Assembly: GCF_008014745.1 (NCBI RefSeq)
Contig: NZ_VPFD01000015.1
Coordinates: 62,001 to 126,000 of the forward strand
Length of the DNA: 64,000 bases
DNA from: Massilia arenae
GTDB lineage: Bacteria; Pseudomonadota; Gammaproteobacteria; Burkholderiales; Burkholderiaceae_D
Direction of reading: 5' to 3'
Below the pieces are notes generated by a model. The model saw nothing but the letters and a program-made list of their open reading frames with translations. It did not search any database and was not told the origin of the DNA. Positions 46,051 to 54,711 of the stretch are shown piece after piece. How positions within the stretch are numbered: the first letter of the stretch is position 1; each line of letters begins with the position of its first letter. Made by a program: the position numbers and the translations under genes.

Positions 46051-46077
46051 GACGGCCCTGCGGGGCCGTCTTTTTTT
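46051..46077 (+). terminator. rho-independent terminator of the MFS gene
   Basis: GACGGCCC, a 4-base loop TGCG, GGGCCGTC and seven T. It starts 26 bases after the stop of the MFS gene, just before the convergent gene end at 46081. Confidence 0.85.
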
Positions 46078-46080
46078 GGG

Positions 46081-46803
46081 CTAGTCGCGCGCGGTGCGCC
46101 ACTCCTGGGGATTGACCGGCTGTTCGTGTTCGTGGCCACAGTTCGTGATCCGCTGCTTGCCGTGTTTTTCGATCATGTCGATGCTCGTGGCGGGCGAGCG
46201 CTCGGTGATGCAGTAGATGCCGAGCGGCGTCACGACCCGAAAGCGGCGCGCCCCATCGCCGCCGTCGTTCACAAGCTCGACGATCTTGGGCCCCTCGTAC
46301 CACTTGTTCGGCGCCAGCGCAGCGGCTTCCCTGAACTTGTTCGCCATGCGGATCTGCGGGCTGTCGCGCGGGGCGACGATGGTCGGCTTGCTGTCCTTGC
46401 GCACGGCACGGTCGACGGCGCCGGCGTCGCGCATGGCCTGTTCGATCATCTGGCGTGCAGTGCCGGCGGCCGGCTCCGCCGCCGCCGCCGGGGCGGTCAC
46501 GACCTCGACCGGAGCGGCGGCTGCAATTGCCTCCGGTGCCGGCGCAGGGGGAGCAGAGGCCGCGCTCGGCCCGGGCGCGGCATGCACGCGCGGCCGGTCA
46601 GGAGCCGCCTCGACCGCCGCCGCCTCTGGCAGGCGCGGCTGCACCCTCACCCACTGGACGAACTCCGCCTCGCCCTGCACGGGCAGCCGCAGCTTGCGCG
46701 CCTGCTGCCAGGTGGCCACCAGCGCCGCATGGACCAGCAGCGTGACGACCAGGCCCGTCATGCGGCTGTGCGGATATTGGGTCAGTAGGCGGTTTGGGGG
46801 CAT
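46081..46803 (-). CDS. TonB-like anchored protein of unknown function
   Basis: 240 residues. One N-terminal membrane helix (about 15-32), then a basic segment and a long Ala/Pro/Glu-rich linker (about 55-115), and a C-terminal periplasmic domain starting RQMIEQAMRDAGAVD and ending with KWYEGPKIVELV, GIYCITERSPATS and RITNCGHEHE with two Cys. The layout resembles TonB or energy-transfer proteins, but the C-terminal domain is not recognisably TonB-like. No ExbBD nearby. A start at residue 15 (46761) is also possible. Confidence 0.65.
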   Translation of the reverse strand: MPPNRLLTQYPHSRMTGLVVTLLVHAALVATWQQARKLRLPVQGEAEFVQWVRVQPRLPEAAAVEAAPDRPRVHAAPGPSAASAPPAPAPEAIAAAAPVEVVTAPAAAAEPAAGTARQMIEQAMRDAGAVDRAVRKDSKPTIVAPRDSPQIRMANKFREAAALAPNKWYEGPKIVELVNDGGDGARRFRVVTPLGIYCITERSPATSIDMIEKHGKQRITNCGHEHEQPVNPQEWRTARD

Positions 46804-46839
46804 AGGGCCCGAGTATAGCCGCCGCCGGGCGGCTATTTC

Positions 46840-47553
46840 TCACGCATTGTTGCGCCTGACCTCGGTATAAATGCCTGGCACGCTCGAGAGTCCGGCCTTC
46901 ACCGCCTGCGTGAGTTCGTCGATCATGACTTCGTCGGCGCCCGCTTCCAGCGCCGCGTAGCCGCGGTCGACCACGGTGGACGGCGCCAACTTGGGCATGG
47001 AGATGTCGCGCGTCAGGTCGGTGTCGATGAAGCCGACGTGCAATGCCAGTACCTGCGTGCCCTGCTCGCGCAGTTCATTGCGCACGGCATTGGTCAGCCC
47101 CCAGGCCGCCGACTTCGACACCCCGTAGGCCGCCAGCGCCGGCGAGCTGATCCAGCTCGCCACCGACAGCACGTTGAGGATGGCGCCGCCACCGTTGCGG
47201 CCCAGCACCGGCGCGAAGGCCCGGCTCATGCCCAGGATGCCGAACACATTCGTCTCCAGCATCGCCCGCAGCGAGTCCTCCACGCCATCCGCCAGCACCT
47301 GCTGGAAATGGGCGATGCCGGCATTGTTGATCACCAGGTCGACGTCGCCCAGCTCGCGCGCCGCCGCGGCCACGCTGCGCGCATCCGTGACGTCAAGCTG
47401 CACCGGGGTGACACCGGCCAGGGTAACGCTGGCGGGATCGCGCGCCCCCGCATAGACCTTCCTGGCGCCGCGTGCGAGCGCCTGGCGGGCGAATTCGAGG
47501 CCCAGGCCGCGATTGGCGCCGGTGACGAGGACGGTGGCATTGTCGAGTTTCAT
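46840..47553 (-). CDS. short-chain dehydrogenase/reductase
   Basis: 237 residues from MKLDNATVLV. NAD(P) motif TGANRGLGLEFA, the NNAGIAHF strand, catalytic Ser in LSVASW and YGVSKSA, so enzymatically intact. Substrate unknown. A TetR regulator gene lies upstream on the same strand and a 22-bp palindrome stands 31 bases before the ATG, so this is likely its target. The ORF extends to 47601 but that would include the operator. Confidence 0.9.
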   Translation of the reverse strand: MKLDNATVLVTGANRGLGLEFARQALARGARKVYAGARDPASVTLAGVTPVQLDVTDARSVAAAARELGDVDLVINNAGIAHFQQVLADGVEDSLRAMLETNVFGILGMSRAFAPVLGRNGGGAILNVLSVASWISSPALAAYGVSKSAAWGLTNAVRNELREQGTQVLALHVGFIDTDLTRDISMPKLAPSTVVDRGYAALEAGADEVMIDELTQAVKAGLSSVPGIYTEVRRNNA

Positions 47554-47583
47554 GGCTATCCCTTTCTGGTTGTGGGCGTCATT

Positions 47584-47605
47584 AAATATGACGATCATCA
47601 TATTT
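47584..47605. promoter_or_regulatory. 22-bp palindromic operator for the TetR regulator
   Basis: AAATATGA at 47584-47591, six bases, then TCATATTT at 47598-47605. Size and symmetry fit a TetR dimer site, between the tetR gene and its probable SDR target. Confidence 0.6.
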
Positions 47606-47643
47606 TAGTCCAGAAAAACGAACGCGTACTGACAGGCTGGGAT

Positions 47644-48243
47644 TCAGGCAGGCTGGCATGCGTACTGGGTCAGCAAGGCTTGCCGGCTGGCCGCCAGCAT
47701 CGCACTGCCTTGCGGGTCGGGCCCGAAGGTGCGCGCAATTTGTAGGGCGCCGACCATGGCGCCAGCCAGCGCCAGGGCCTGGCCAGCGGTGTCGCTGCGC
47801 CCTTCTTGTTCCAGCGCCGCCTGGACCTGCCCTACCAGCCGTTCGATGCGGCTGCGCGCGACCGCGCGCAGCGGCGCTTCCTGGCGCGCCATCTCCGAGC
47901 CGAGGGCACCGACCACACAGCCCAGGCCCGATTCATGGGCCGTTAGGTGTTCTTCGGAAAGGTAAGCAGTGATGAGCGCCGCCAGCGGACTGGCGCCGTC
48001 CTCGCGCAAGGCGGCCGCGCGGCGCTCGAGATTGGCAGTGGACGCCGCATCGCCATGCTCGAGCGCCTCGACCAGCAAGGCCTCGCGCGAGTCGAAGTGG
48101 GCATAGAAGCCGCCGTGGGTCAGGCCGGCGCCCTTCATGACGTCGGCCACGCCAACGCCCGCGAAACCGCTGCGGCGCAGCGCGCGCGCCGCGACGTCGA
48201 GGATGCGCTGATGGGTTTGTTCCCGTTTGGAGGGGATGGTCAT
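47644..48243 (-). CDS. TetR family transcriptional regulator
   Basis: 199 residues. The N-terminal helix-turn-helix is clear: HQRILDVAARALRRSGFAGVGVADVMKGAGLTHGGFYAHFDSREALL, with Thr-His-Gly-Gly-Phe-Tyr-x-His-Phe typical of the TetR recognition helix. The C-terminal ligand domain (QAALEQEGRS..) includes two Cys and ends in QYACQPA. It probably represses the SDR gene, 90 bases downstream, via the palindrome between them. Confidence 0.92.
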   Translation of the reverse strand: MTIPSKREQTHQRILDVAARALRRSGFAGVGVADVMKGAGLTHGGFYAHFDSREALLVEALEHGDAASTANLERRAAALREDGASPLAALITAYLSEEHLTAHESGLGCVVGALGSEMARQEAPLRAVARSRIERLVGQVQAALEQEGRSDTAGQALALAGAMVGALQIARTFGPDPQGSAMLAASRQALLTQYACQPA

Positions 48244-48315
48244 GCCGTGAATGGAGGAATGGGATGATCTTTATCCTACGACCATCCCACCATGCTGGTC
48301 AACCGTGTCCGGATG

Positions 48316-49224
48316 TCACGACAGCGCCGTGTCGAGCACCGTCATCAGGATGAAGCCGAAGATCAGCGCGATGCTGGCCTGGGTCCCGTTGCCTGACTGG
48401 CGCGACTCGGGGATCACGTCGTTGACGATCACCAGCAGCATGGCGCCGGCGGCGGCAGCCAGCGCATACGGCAGCAGGCCGGCCGAGATGCCGATGAGCG
48501 CCACGCCGAACACGGCGGCGATCGGCTCGACCAGGCCCGAGGCCACGCCCATGGCCACCGCGGTCAGGCGGCTGTAGCCGACGGCGTGCAGCGCCAGCGC
48601 CACCACCAGGCCTTCGGGCACGTCCTGGATCGACACGCCGGTGGCGAGCGAGGTGGCTTTTTCGACGTCGATGCCGGCGAAGGCCACGCCGATGGCCAGG
48701 CCTTCGGGCAGGTTGTGCAGGGCTACGGCCCACACGAACAGCCAGGCGCGGCGCAGCGATACCTTGTCGGGATCGTTGGTCAGGATGCCCTCGGTGCGCA
48801 CCGCGCGGCCGAGCAGCAGGATGGCGCCGGCGCCGAACATGATGCCGGCGCCGACCATGAGGCTCGATTCCCAGTTGCCGGCGCCGGCCGTCTTGGCGGC
48901 GCTCAGGGCGGGGATCACGAGGGAAAAGGCAGTGGCGCCGAGCATGACGCCGGCGCCGAAGCCGAGGAAGCAATCGTAGGTGCGCTTGGTGAAATTCTGT
49001 GCGAACAGGACCGGCAAGGTGCCCAGCGCGGTCGCGGCCGCCGCGGTGCTGCCGCCCGCCAGGGCCGCCAGCATCTTGGGATTGGCATTCATGATCTGCT
49101 CGATCATGCTGCCGAGCAGGACGAGGAAGCCGATGGCGCAAATGCCGAAACCGATGGCGCGGCGTGGGGTCAGCCAGCGCGGAAGGCTACGTGGGTGTTC
49201 AGTTTTCTCGGTCTGGATGTCCAT
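48316..49224 (-). CDS. ZIP family metal transporter (ZupT/GufA type)
   Basis: 302 residues, eight membrane helices with a basic N-terminus. The metal-site motifs are VALHNLPEGLAIGVAFAG in helix 4 and VSIQDVPEGLVVALAL in helix 5, as in ZupT-type transporters of Zn, Fe and Mn. It differs from the ZIP protein at 35819, which lacks the His of helix 4. It is 60 bases downstream of the manganese catalase gene on the same strand and may supply metal to it. Confidence 0.9.
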   Translation of the reverse strand: MDIQTEKTEHPRSLPRWLTPRRAIGFGICAIGFLVLLGSMIEQIMNANPKMLAALAGGSTAAAATALGTLPVLFAQNFTKRTYDCFLGFGAGVMLGATAFSLVIPALSAAKTAGAGNWESSLMVGAGIMFGAGAILLLGRAVRTEGILTNDPDKVSLRRAWLFVWAVALHNLPEGLAIGVAFAGIDVEKATSLATGVSIQDVPEGLVVALALHAVGYSRLTAVAMGVASGLVEPIAAVFGVALIGISAGLLPYALAAAAGAMLLVIVNDVIPESRQSGNGTQASIALIFGFILMTVLDTALS

Positions 49225-49284
49225 GCATCTTCCTGTAAATACTGCACCGGGGCCGCATATCGCGCGCGACCCCGGCGCCGGGGA

Positions 49285-50286
49285 TTACTTCAGCGGCTTG
49301 CCGCTACCCATCGGATTGCCGATGCCGGTATCGTCCAGCGGTCCACCCATCGAAGCGACCGTGGCCTGGCCTTTGGATTCATCGCCCGCGTTGGCAATAG
49401 TACCACCGCTTGCCGATTGCATCATGCCCAACTCGGCCCCCGTACGAGGGGTTGCCGCCGGGTTCGAAATCGTGCGCGCAGCCATCTGCTGGAGGATGTC
49501 GATGTCTTCGTTCGGCAAGGCCACTTCGGCCTGGCCCGAGCCGCCATCGACCGCCATCTGCTTTTCGCGATCGCTGATGAAGTCCCAGTCGGGACCCTGG
49601 TTCCAGGAGCCGCGCATCTCGCCATCGCCCTGCGACATATTGTAGTAGACGCTGGCGAAGGCCGGCACCACCGGCATTTTACCGGGTGGGAAATTCGGCT
49701 CCATCGAGTACAGCGCCTTTTCGAACGATTTCAAGTGGGCGACTTCGCGCGTCATCAGGAAGCCCAGAGCGTCCTTCACGCCCGGATCGTCGGTCAGGGA
49801 GATCAGGCGCTCGTAGACGATCTTGGCGCGGGCTTCGGCCGCGATATTCGAGCGCAGGTCGGCGGTGGGCTCGGTGATCGAGTCGATATAGGCGGCCGTC
49901 CACGGCACGCCGGCGGAGTTGGTCAGCGGCGCGCCGGCGCCATACAGCACCTGCGTGATATGGCTGTCGTTGCCGGCGCCGGTGATCGACTTGTACATCT
50001 CGGCTTCTTCCTCGGCGGCCTCGGCCAGGCGGCCCTTGGCGCCCTTGTTGAGCATGGCAACGATGTGGCCGATGACCTCGAGGTGGCTCAGTTCCTCGGT
50101 CGCGATATCGAACAGCATGTCCTTGCGGCCTGGGTCGTCTTCGGCCACCGCCTGGGTGAAGTAGCGCATGGCGGCAGCCAGTTCGCCCTGCGGACCGCCA
50201 AACTGCTCGAGCATCAGGTTGGCCAGACCGGGGTTCGGTCCGCTGACCCGGACTGTATATTGCAAGCGCTTATTGTGTGCAAACAT
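49285..50286 (-). CDS. manganese catalase
   Basis: 333 residues from MFAHNKRLQY; an extension to 50388 is not supported. The dimanganese ligands are in place: Glu35 (GPQGELAAAM), Glu65 and His68 (ATEELSHLE), and a second pair in the REVAHLKSFEKAL helix. It breaks hydrogen peroxide to water and oxygen without heme. The C-terminus (about 250-333) is Gly/Ser/Ala-rich with no fold visible, longer than in the Lactobacillus enzyme. A ZIP gene follows; a hemerythrin gene is divergent. Confidence 0.94.
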   Translation of the reverse strand: MFAHNKRLQYTVRVSGPNPGLANLMLEQFGGPQGELAAAMRYFTQAVAEDDPGRKDMLFDIATEELSHLEVIGHIVAMLNKGAKGRLAEAAEEEAEMYKSITGAGNDSHITQVLYGAGAPLTNSAGVPWTAAYIDSITEPTADLRSNIAAEARAKIVYERLISLTDDPGVKDALGFLMTREVAHLKSFEKALYSMEPNFPPGKMPVVPAFASVYYNMSQGDGEMRGSWNQGPDWDFISDREKQMAVDGGSGQAEVALPNEDIDILQQMAARTISNPAATPRTGAELGMMQSASGGTIANAGDESKGQATVASMGGPLDDTGIGNPMGSGKPLK

Positions 50287-50635
50287 GACAGGAATCTCCG
50301 ATTGAAGTGAGAAATCAAAGCGGCAGCGACGCATCCTGCGTAACGCTGCCTGGGACGGGTCGCCGCCGGGATCGGCAACCCAATGCATGCATGTTCTCAG
50401 GTCGACCGTGCGATTTCAGTCAGGAGCACTCCCGTGTCCGTGTAGGATAAATGTGACAATCTGTTATTCCAGATAAACAATCCTCCAATCACCTCGCCTG
50501 TCATCGCATGCGTCGTACCAAGTGCGCCGCTGTGTGCGCCCCGCACTGACACCCCACCGGCACGCGCGCCTACAGTCATGGCGCGCAGGCCAGGACTACC
50601 ATATTGTTCAAACAATCACGAACGGGGGTATTACC
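50287..50635. other. 349-base divergent region between Mn catalase and hemerythrin genes
   Basis: No gene is supported. Its middle is AT-rich (50450-50490). A 14-bp palindrome near the hemerythrin start is listed separately. No consensus sigma-70 promoter stands out, so an alternative sigma factor for these stress genes is possible. Confidence 0.55.
50603..50616. promoter_or_regulatory. 14-bp palindrome upstream of the hemerythrin gene
   Basis: ATTGTT-CA-AACAAT ends 19 bases before the ATG at 50636. It could be an operator at the transcription start. No regulator gene is adjacent. Confidence 0.4.
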
Positions 50636-51238
50636 ATGAATCTCAAGCAACTGAGCCCAAGCATTACCGACATGATCCGCTTCGACCACTCGCATGTGAT
50701 GGTCACCTTCCACCAATACTCGAAAGACAAGAGCCCGACCGTCAAGAAGGCCCTGGCCGACACGATTTGCGATGGCCTGGAGATCCACGCCACGCTCGAG
50801 GAAGAGATCTTCTATCCCGTCATGCGCCAGCGCGACGGCAGTGAGCCCTTCATCCACGAAGCCGAGCCCGAGCACGATGAAATGCGCCGCCTGATCGCCG
50901 AACTACGCGCCACCTCCGGCGCCGATCCGCGCCACGACCGCCTGGTGATGGAACTGATGCGCGACGTGATGCACCACGTCGCGGAAGAGGAAACCAAGCT
51001 GTTGCCGGACGCCGAGGCGATCCTGGGCAAACAGCGCCTGTCCGAACTGGGCGCCGACATGACACGCCGCCGCATGCAGCTGGTGGGACCGAAGGCCGGC
51101 AAGCTGGCCAAGGAACACCTCGTCGGCTTCTCGGGCAGCACGGCGGCAATGGTGGTGGGCGTGGCCGGCGCCCTGCTGGCGGCGTTCGCGCTCAAGCCGA
51201 AGAAGAACACCTGGAAGACGCAGCCGGCGAATACCTGA
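50636..51238 (+). CDS. hemerythrin HHE domain protein
   Basis: 200 residues from MNLKQLSPSI. Iron-site residues follow the HHE pattern: RFDHSHVMVTFHQY, LEIHATLEEEIFYPVM, EPEHDEMRRL and VMHHVAEEETKLLP. After the four-helix domain a single membrane helix (about 167-188, STAAMVVGVAGALLAAFAL) and a basic tail suggest a membrane anchor. Such proteins bind oxygen or nitric oxide, or handle iron in oxidative stress. The divergent neighbour is manganese catalase. A good terminator follows. Confidence 0.92.
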   Translation: MNLKQLSPSITDMIRFDHSHVMVTFHQYSKDKSPTVKKALADTICDGLEIHATLEEEIFYPVMRQRDGSEPFIHEAEPEHDEMRRLIAELRATSGADPRHDRLVMELMRDVMHHVAEEETKLLPDAEAILGKQRLSELGADMTRRRMQLVGPKAGKLAKEHLVGFSGSTAAMVVGVAGALLAAFALKPKKNTWKTQPANT

Positions 51239-51260
51239 CCGTCTCTTCCGGTTACCGATG

Positions 51261-51292
51261 ACGCCGCCGCTCGCAAGACCGGCGGCGTTTTA
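51261..51292 (+). terminator. rho-independent terminator of the hemerythrin gene
   Basis: ACGCCGCCG at 51261-51269 pairs with CGGCGGCGT at 51280-51288, loop of ten bases, then TTTTAT counting the last stem base. It lies 22 bases after the stop and just before the convergent patatin gene end. Confidence 0.8.
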
Positions 51293-51294
51293 TC

Positions 51295-52338
51295 TCAGAT
51301 CTGGTCGGGGAAAAATACCGGCATCAGGTCGAGGGTCGATTTGACCCCGAGATGGGCGCCCTGCTCCTTCAGCCAGCGGTCGGCGGTCTTGACGCCCTGG
51401 TCGTGCAGCATCTGCAGGAAGGGCATCTCGGCATTCATCTTGGCCGACATACCGTGGTCCTGCAAAAACTCGTTTCCGCTGATCAGATGCAGGTGCTTGG
51501 TGTTGGGCGCCGCGCCTGCGCCGCGGCTCTCGTCGGGCACCCCGCTCAAATATTGCAGGGCGCTGACCTCGCGCACGAAGCTGATATTGAAGGCGATCTC
51601 GTTCGAGCGATTGGCGATGTCGGCGATATTGGTCGGCATCTCGCTGCGCGCGATCGGATTGTTCTGAATGATGATCAGGTCGCTGGCAGCTGAATGCCGC
51701 ACCAGCGGCTCCAGCGGCGGATTGGCGACATAACTACCGTCCCAATACATCTCGCCATCGACCTCGACCGCCGCGAATACCGTCGGCAGGCAGGCCGAGG
51801 CCACCAGGCGCTGCACGTCCATCTCTTCTCGCCGGAACAGCTTGCCGGTGCCGGTCCGTACATTGGTCGCGGCGATGAACACCTGCAGCTCCTCGCAGTC
51901 GCGCACCCGGTCGAAGTCGATCATGGTGGCAAGGAAATTACGTAAGGGATTGAGGGTGAGCGGACCTTCACGCACCGGCCCCATCATCGCGCCCATCATT
52001 TCGAGCAGGTGGTAGGCCGGCGAAAATGCCATGGTGAAGGTGGGCGCCATGCGGTCGAGCGGCGTGCGCTGCAGCGGACTCAGGGTCGCCGCGCTGCCGA
52101 GGGTGCGCCAGAAGCGGTCGAGCGCGCGGCGCGCGCCTTCGCGACCGCCGCCGCGCGCGTAGCCGTCGGCCACCACGACCGCATTGATGGCGCCGGCGCT
52201 CGAGCCGCTCAGGGCGTCGATGACCAGGTCGTCCTCTTGCAGCAACCGGTCGAGCACGCCCCAACCGAAGGCCCCGTAGGTTCCCCCGCCCTGGATGGCG
52301 AGGCTGATCGTCTTGTAGGTCGTCAAGGTCTGCTCCAT
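51295..52338 (-). CDS. patatin-like phospholipase
   Basis: 347 residues. Oxyanion motif IQGGGTYGAFGWG, nucleophile elbow GSSAG at 45-49 (Ser47) and catalytic Asp in YWDGSYVANPPLE, so the Ser-Asp dyad is present. Block NNPIARSEMPTNIADIANRSNEIAFN belongs to the bacterial patatin group with a C-terminal helical part. Cytosolic, without signal peptide. Acts on phospholipids or storage lipid granules; precise role unknown. Confidence 0.93.
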   Translation of the reverse strand: MEQTLTTYKTISLAIQGGGTYGAFGWGVLDRLLQEDDLVIDALSGSSAGAINAVVVADGYARGGGREGARRALDRFWRTLGSAATLSPLQRTPLDRMAPTFTMAFSPAYHLLEMMGAMMGPVREGPLTLNPLRNFLATMIDFDRVRDCEELQVFIAATNVRTGTGKLFRREEMDVQRLVASACLPTVFAAVEVDGEMYWDGSYVANPPLEPLVRHSAASDLIIIQNNPIARSEMPTNIADIANRSNEIAFNISFVREVSALQYLSGVPDESRGAGAAPNTKHLHLISGNEFLQDHGMSAKMNAEMPFLQMLHDQGVKTADRWLKEQGAHLGVKSTLDLMPVFFPDQI

Positions 52339-52393
52339 CGTGATTGATGGAGTGAGCTTAACGCGGCGCCCGATGTTGCGGCGCAGCGTAGCT

Positions 52394-53131
52394 TCAGGAC
52401 ATCCACGCCATCACGAGCGGTACCAGCCACGGCGCCAGCAGCGCTGTGAGCGCGCCGTTCAGGCCCATCGCCAGGCCGGCGAAAGCGCCCATCTCGGGGC
52501 TGACCTGGAAGGCGCGCGCCGTGCCGATGCCGTGCGAGGCCAGGCCCAGCGCGAAGCCGCAGGCGGCGTCCGAACGAATACCCAGCAGCTTGAACACGTA
52601 GCGCCCGAACACGGCGCCGAAGATGCCGGTGCCGATCACCAGCGCCGCGGTCAGCGCCGGGATGCCCCCTAGCCGCTCGGCCACCGCCATCGCGATCGGC
52701 GAGGTGGCCGATTTCGGCCCCAGCGTATAGGCCAGCTCCGGCGTGGCGCCGAGCAGCAGCGCCACGACCACGGCCGACACGATGGCCGTCACGCTGCCGG
52801 CCAGCAGCGCCGCGCCCAGCGGCAAGGCGGCGCGGCGCAGGCGCGGCAGCTGGCGCACCAGCGGCACCGCCAGCGCCACGGTGGCCGGTCCAAGCAAGAA
52901 GTGGACGAACTGGGCGCCGGCAAAATAGCGCTCATACGACATCCCGGTGAGCCACAGCACGGCCACGACTAGCGCGACCGTGATCGCCACCGGATTGGCC
53001 AGCGGCGACGCCTTGCACAGGACGAAGATGCGCTGCGCTGCCAGGTAGGCGCACAGGGTCATGGTCAGGCCCAGCAGGGGCGAGGCAGAAAGATAGACCC
53101 AGAAATGGCTGAACTCGGCGAAATCAGGCAT
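52394..53131 (-). CDS. lrgB: LrgB family protein
   Basis: 245 residues with about seven membrane helices. The LrgB/CidB signatures are LGPATVALAVPLVRQLP, LGPKSATSPIAMAVAERLGG and GLASHGIGTARAF. It works with LrgA in control of murein hydrolase export or metabolite passage. Overlaps lrgA by eight bases. Confidence 0.93.
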   Translation of the reverse strand: MPDFAEFSHFWVYLSASPLLGLTMTLCAYLAAQRIFVLCKASPLANPVAITVALVVAVLWLTGMSYERYFAGAQFVHFLLGPATVALAVPLVRQLPRLRRAALPLGAALLAGSVTAIVSAVVVALLLGATPELAYTLGPKSATSPIAMAVAERLGGIPALTAALVIGTGIFGAVFGRYVFKLLGIRSDAACGFALGLASHGIGTARAFQVSPEMGAFAGLAMGLNGALTALLAPWLVPLVMAWMS

Positions 53132-53477
53132 CGCCGTCCTTCCTGGCGTCGCCCATCCCGCGCAGGATCAGGCCAGTGACGGCCAGGGCCAGCACGGTGC
53201 TGACCACGAGCGAGGCCAGGATGGCGATCCAGTGGCCGCTGCCGCTGCCTGCCGCGACCAGGATCCCGACGCCGGCCGGCACGAACAGCAGCGACAGGTG
53301 CGACAGCAACGTATTGGCGGCTTGTTCGACCAGCGCCTGGAGCTTGGGCATGGCCAGCAGCGCCACCATCAGCAACAGCATCCCGGCGACCGGTCCCGGC
53401 AAGGGAAGGTGGAAGACGAATACGATGCCTTCGCCCAGGCACTGGAACAACAACAGGACCGCGAACGCAGCCAGCAT
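53124..53477 (-). CDS. lrgA: LrgA/CidA family holin-like protein
   Basis: 117 residues, four membrane helices; LPLPGPVAGMLLLM is the family motif. Start MLAAFAVLLL is chosen for AGGAG upstream. With LrgB it forms the usual two-gene unit. Confidence 0.9.
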   Translation of the reverse strand: MLAAFAVLLLFQCLGEGIVFVFHLPLPGPVAGMLLLMVALLAMPKLQALVEQAANTLLSHLSLLFVPAGVGILVAAGSGSGHWIAILASLVVSTVLALAVTGLILRGMGDARKDGDA

Positions 53478-53544
53478 ACCTCTACTCCTGACGCAAGACG
53501 GCGACCGCAAGGGCCGCCGAAAAGTGTGCAGGATAGCAAATCCA

Positions 53545-53565
53545 GCGCCGCCGCGTGCGCGGCGC
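53545..53565 (-). terminator. GC hairpin after hppD
   Basis: On the minus strand GCGCCGC and GCGGCGC form a 7-bp stem with a 7-base loop, six bases after the hppD stop, followed only by a short TTT. A weak terminator or mRNA end. Confidence 0.4.
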
Positions 53566-53570
53566 CTGTA

Positions 53571-54677
53571 TTACGCCTCGGCCGTGGCAGCTGCGCCGGC
53601 GATGGCGCCGCGCTTGACCTGGTCGCGCTCGATCGATTCGAACAAGGCCTTGAAGTTGCCTTCGCCGAAACCGTCGTCGCCCTTGCGCTGGATGAACTCG
53701 AAGAACACGGGGCCCAGCTGCGGCACGCCGAAGATCTGCACCAGCAGACGCGCATGGCCATCCTTGACGGCGCCGTCGAGCAGCAGTCCGCGCACCTTCA
53801 GCGCGTCGGCATCCTGGCCGTGGCCCGGGATGCGCTCGTCCAGCATCTCGTAATAGGTGTCCGGCGGTGGCGCCATCAGCGGCACGCCGGCGGCGCGCAG
53901 CTTGTCGACGGTGGCGATCAGGTCGTCGGTCAGCAGGGCGATGTGCTGGATGCCCTCGCCGTTGAACTGCATCAGGAACTCTTCGATCTGGCCGCCACCC
54001 GCTTTTCCTTCTTCGTTCAGCGGAATGCGGATCATGCCGTCCGGCGCCGTCATTGCCTTCGAGGTCAGGCCGGTGTACTCGCCCTTGATGTCGAAGTAGC
54101 GGATTTCGCGGAAGTTGAACAGCTTCTCGTAGAAACCGGCCCAGTAGGACATGCGGCCGCGGTAGACGTTGTGGGTCAGGTGGTCGATGATGGACAGGCC
54201 GTGGCCCGGTGGGTTGCGGTCGACGCCGGCGATGAATTCGAAATCGATGTCATAGATCGATTTACCGACGTTGGCACCTTCGTCAAAACGGTCGATCAGG
54301 TACAGCGGCGCGCCGCCGATGCCCTTGATGGCCGGCAGGCGCAGTTCCATGGGGCCGGTCGGGATCTCGACCGCCTGGGCGCCCAGTTCCAGCGCGCGCG
54401 CATAGGCCTTGTGCGCGTCCTTGACGCGGAAGGCCATGCCGCAGGCCGCCGGGCCATGCTCGGCCGCGAAGTAGGCCGCGTAGCTCTTCGGTTCGTTGTT
54501 GACGATGAAGTTGATCCCGCCCTGGCGGAACAAAACGACGTCCTTCGAGCGGTGCACCGCGACCTTGGTGAAGCCGAGCGCTTCGAACACCGGTTCCAGC
54601 ACGCCCGGCGTGGGCGATGCGAACTCGACGAACTCGAAGCCCATCAGGCCCATCGGATTTTCGAACAGGTCTGCCAT
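53571..54677 (-). CDS. hppD: 4-hydroxyphenylpyruvate dioxygenase
   Basis: 368 residues, usual length. Non-heme Fe(II) enzyme turning 4-hydroxyphenylpyruvate into homogentisate. The iron ligands lie in [20 protein letters not shown] and [12 protein letters not shown]; the C-terminal [17 protein letters not shown] is diagnostic. Placed 34 bases after the lysR gene, on the same strand, and part of the tyrosine pathway with hmgA. Fumarylacetoacetase is not in the window. Confidence 0.96.
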   Translation of the reverse strand: MADLFENPMGLMGFEFVEFASPTPGVLEPVFEALGFTKVAVHRSKDVVLFRQGGINFIVNNEPKSYAAYFAAEHGPAACGMAFRVKDAHKAYARALELGAQAVEIPTGPMELRLPAIKGIGGAPLYLIDRFDEGANVGKSIYDIDFEFIAGVDRNPPGHGLSIIDHLTHNVYRGRMSYWAGFYEKLFNFREIRYFDIKGEYTGLTSKAMTAPDGMIRIPLNEEGKAGGGQIEEFLMQFNGEGIQHIALLTDDLIATVDKLRAAGVPLMAPPPDTYYEMLDERIPGHGQDADALKVRGLLLDGAVKDGHARLLVQIFGVPQLGPVFFEFIQRKGDDGFGEGNFKALFESIERDQVKRGAIAGAAATAEA

Positions 54678-54711
54678 TGTCTCTTCCTTTATTTAGTTGA
54701 CTCTTGTTGAC

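Noticed and set aside
48260..48289. TGGGATG ... CATCCCA inverted repeat upstream of tetR
   Set aside because: Seven-base arms 16 apart and unlike the strong operator at 47584; could be chance.
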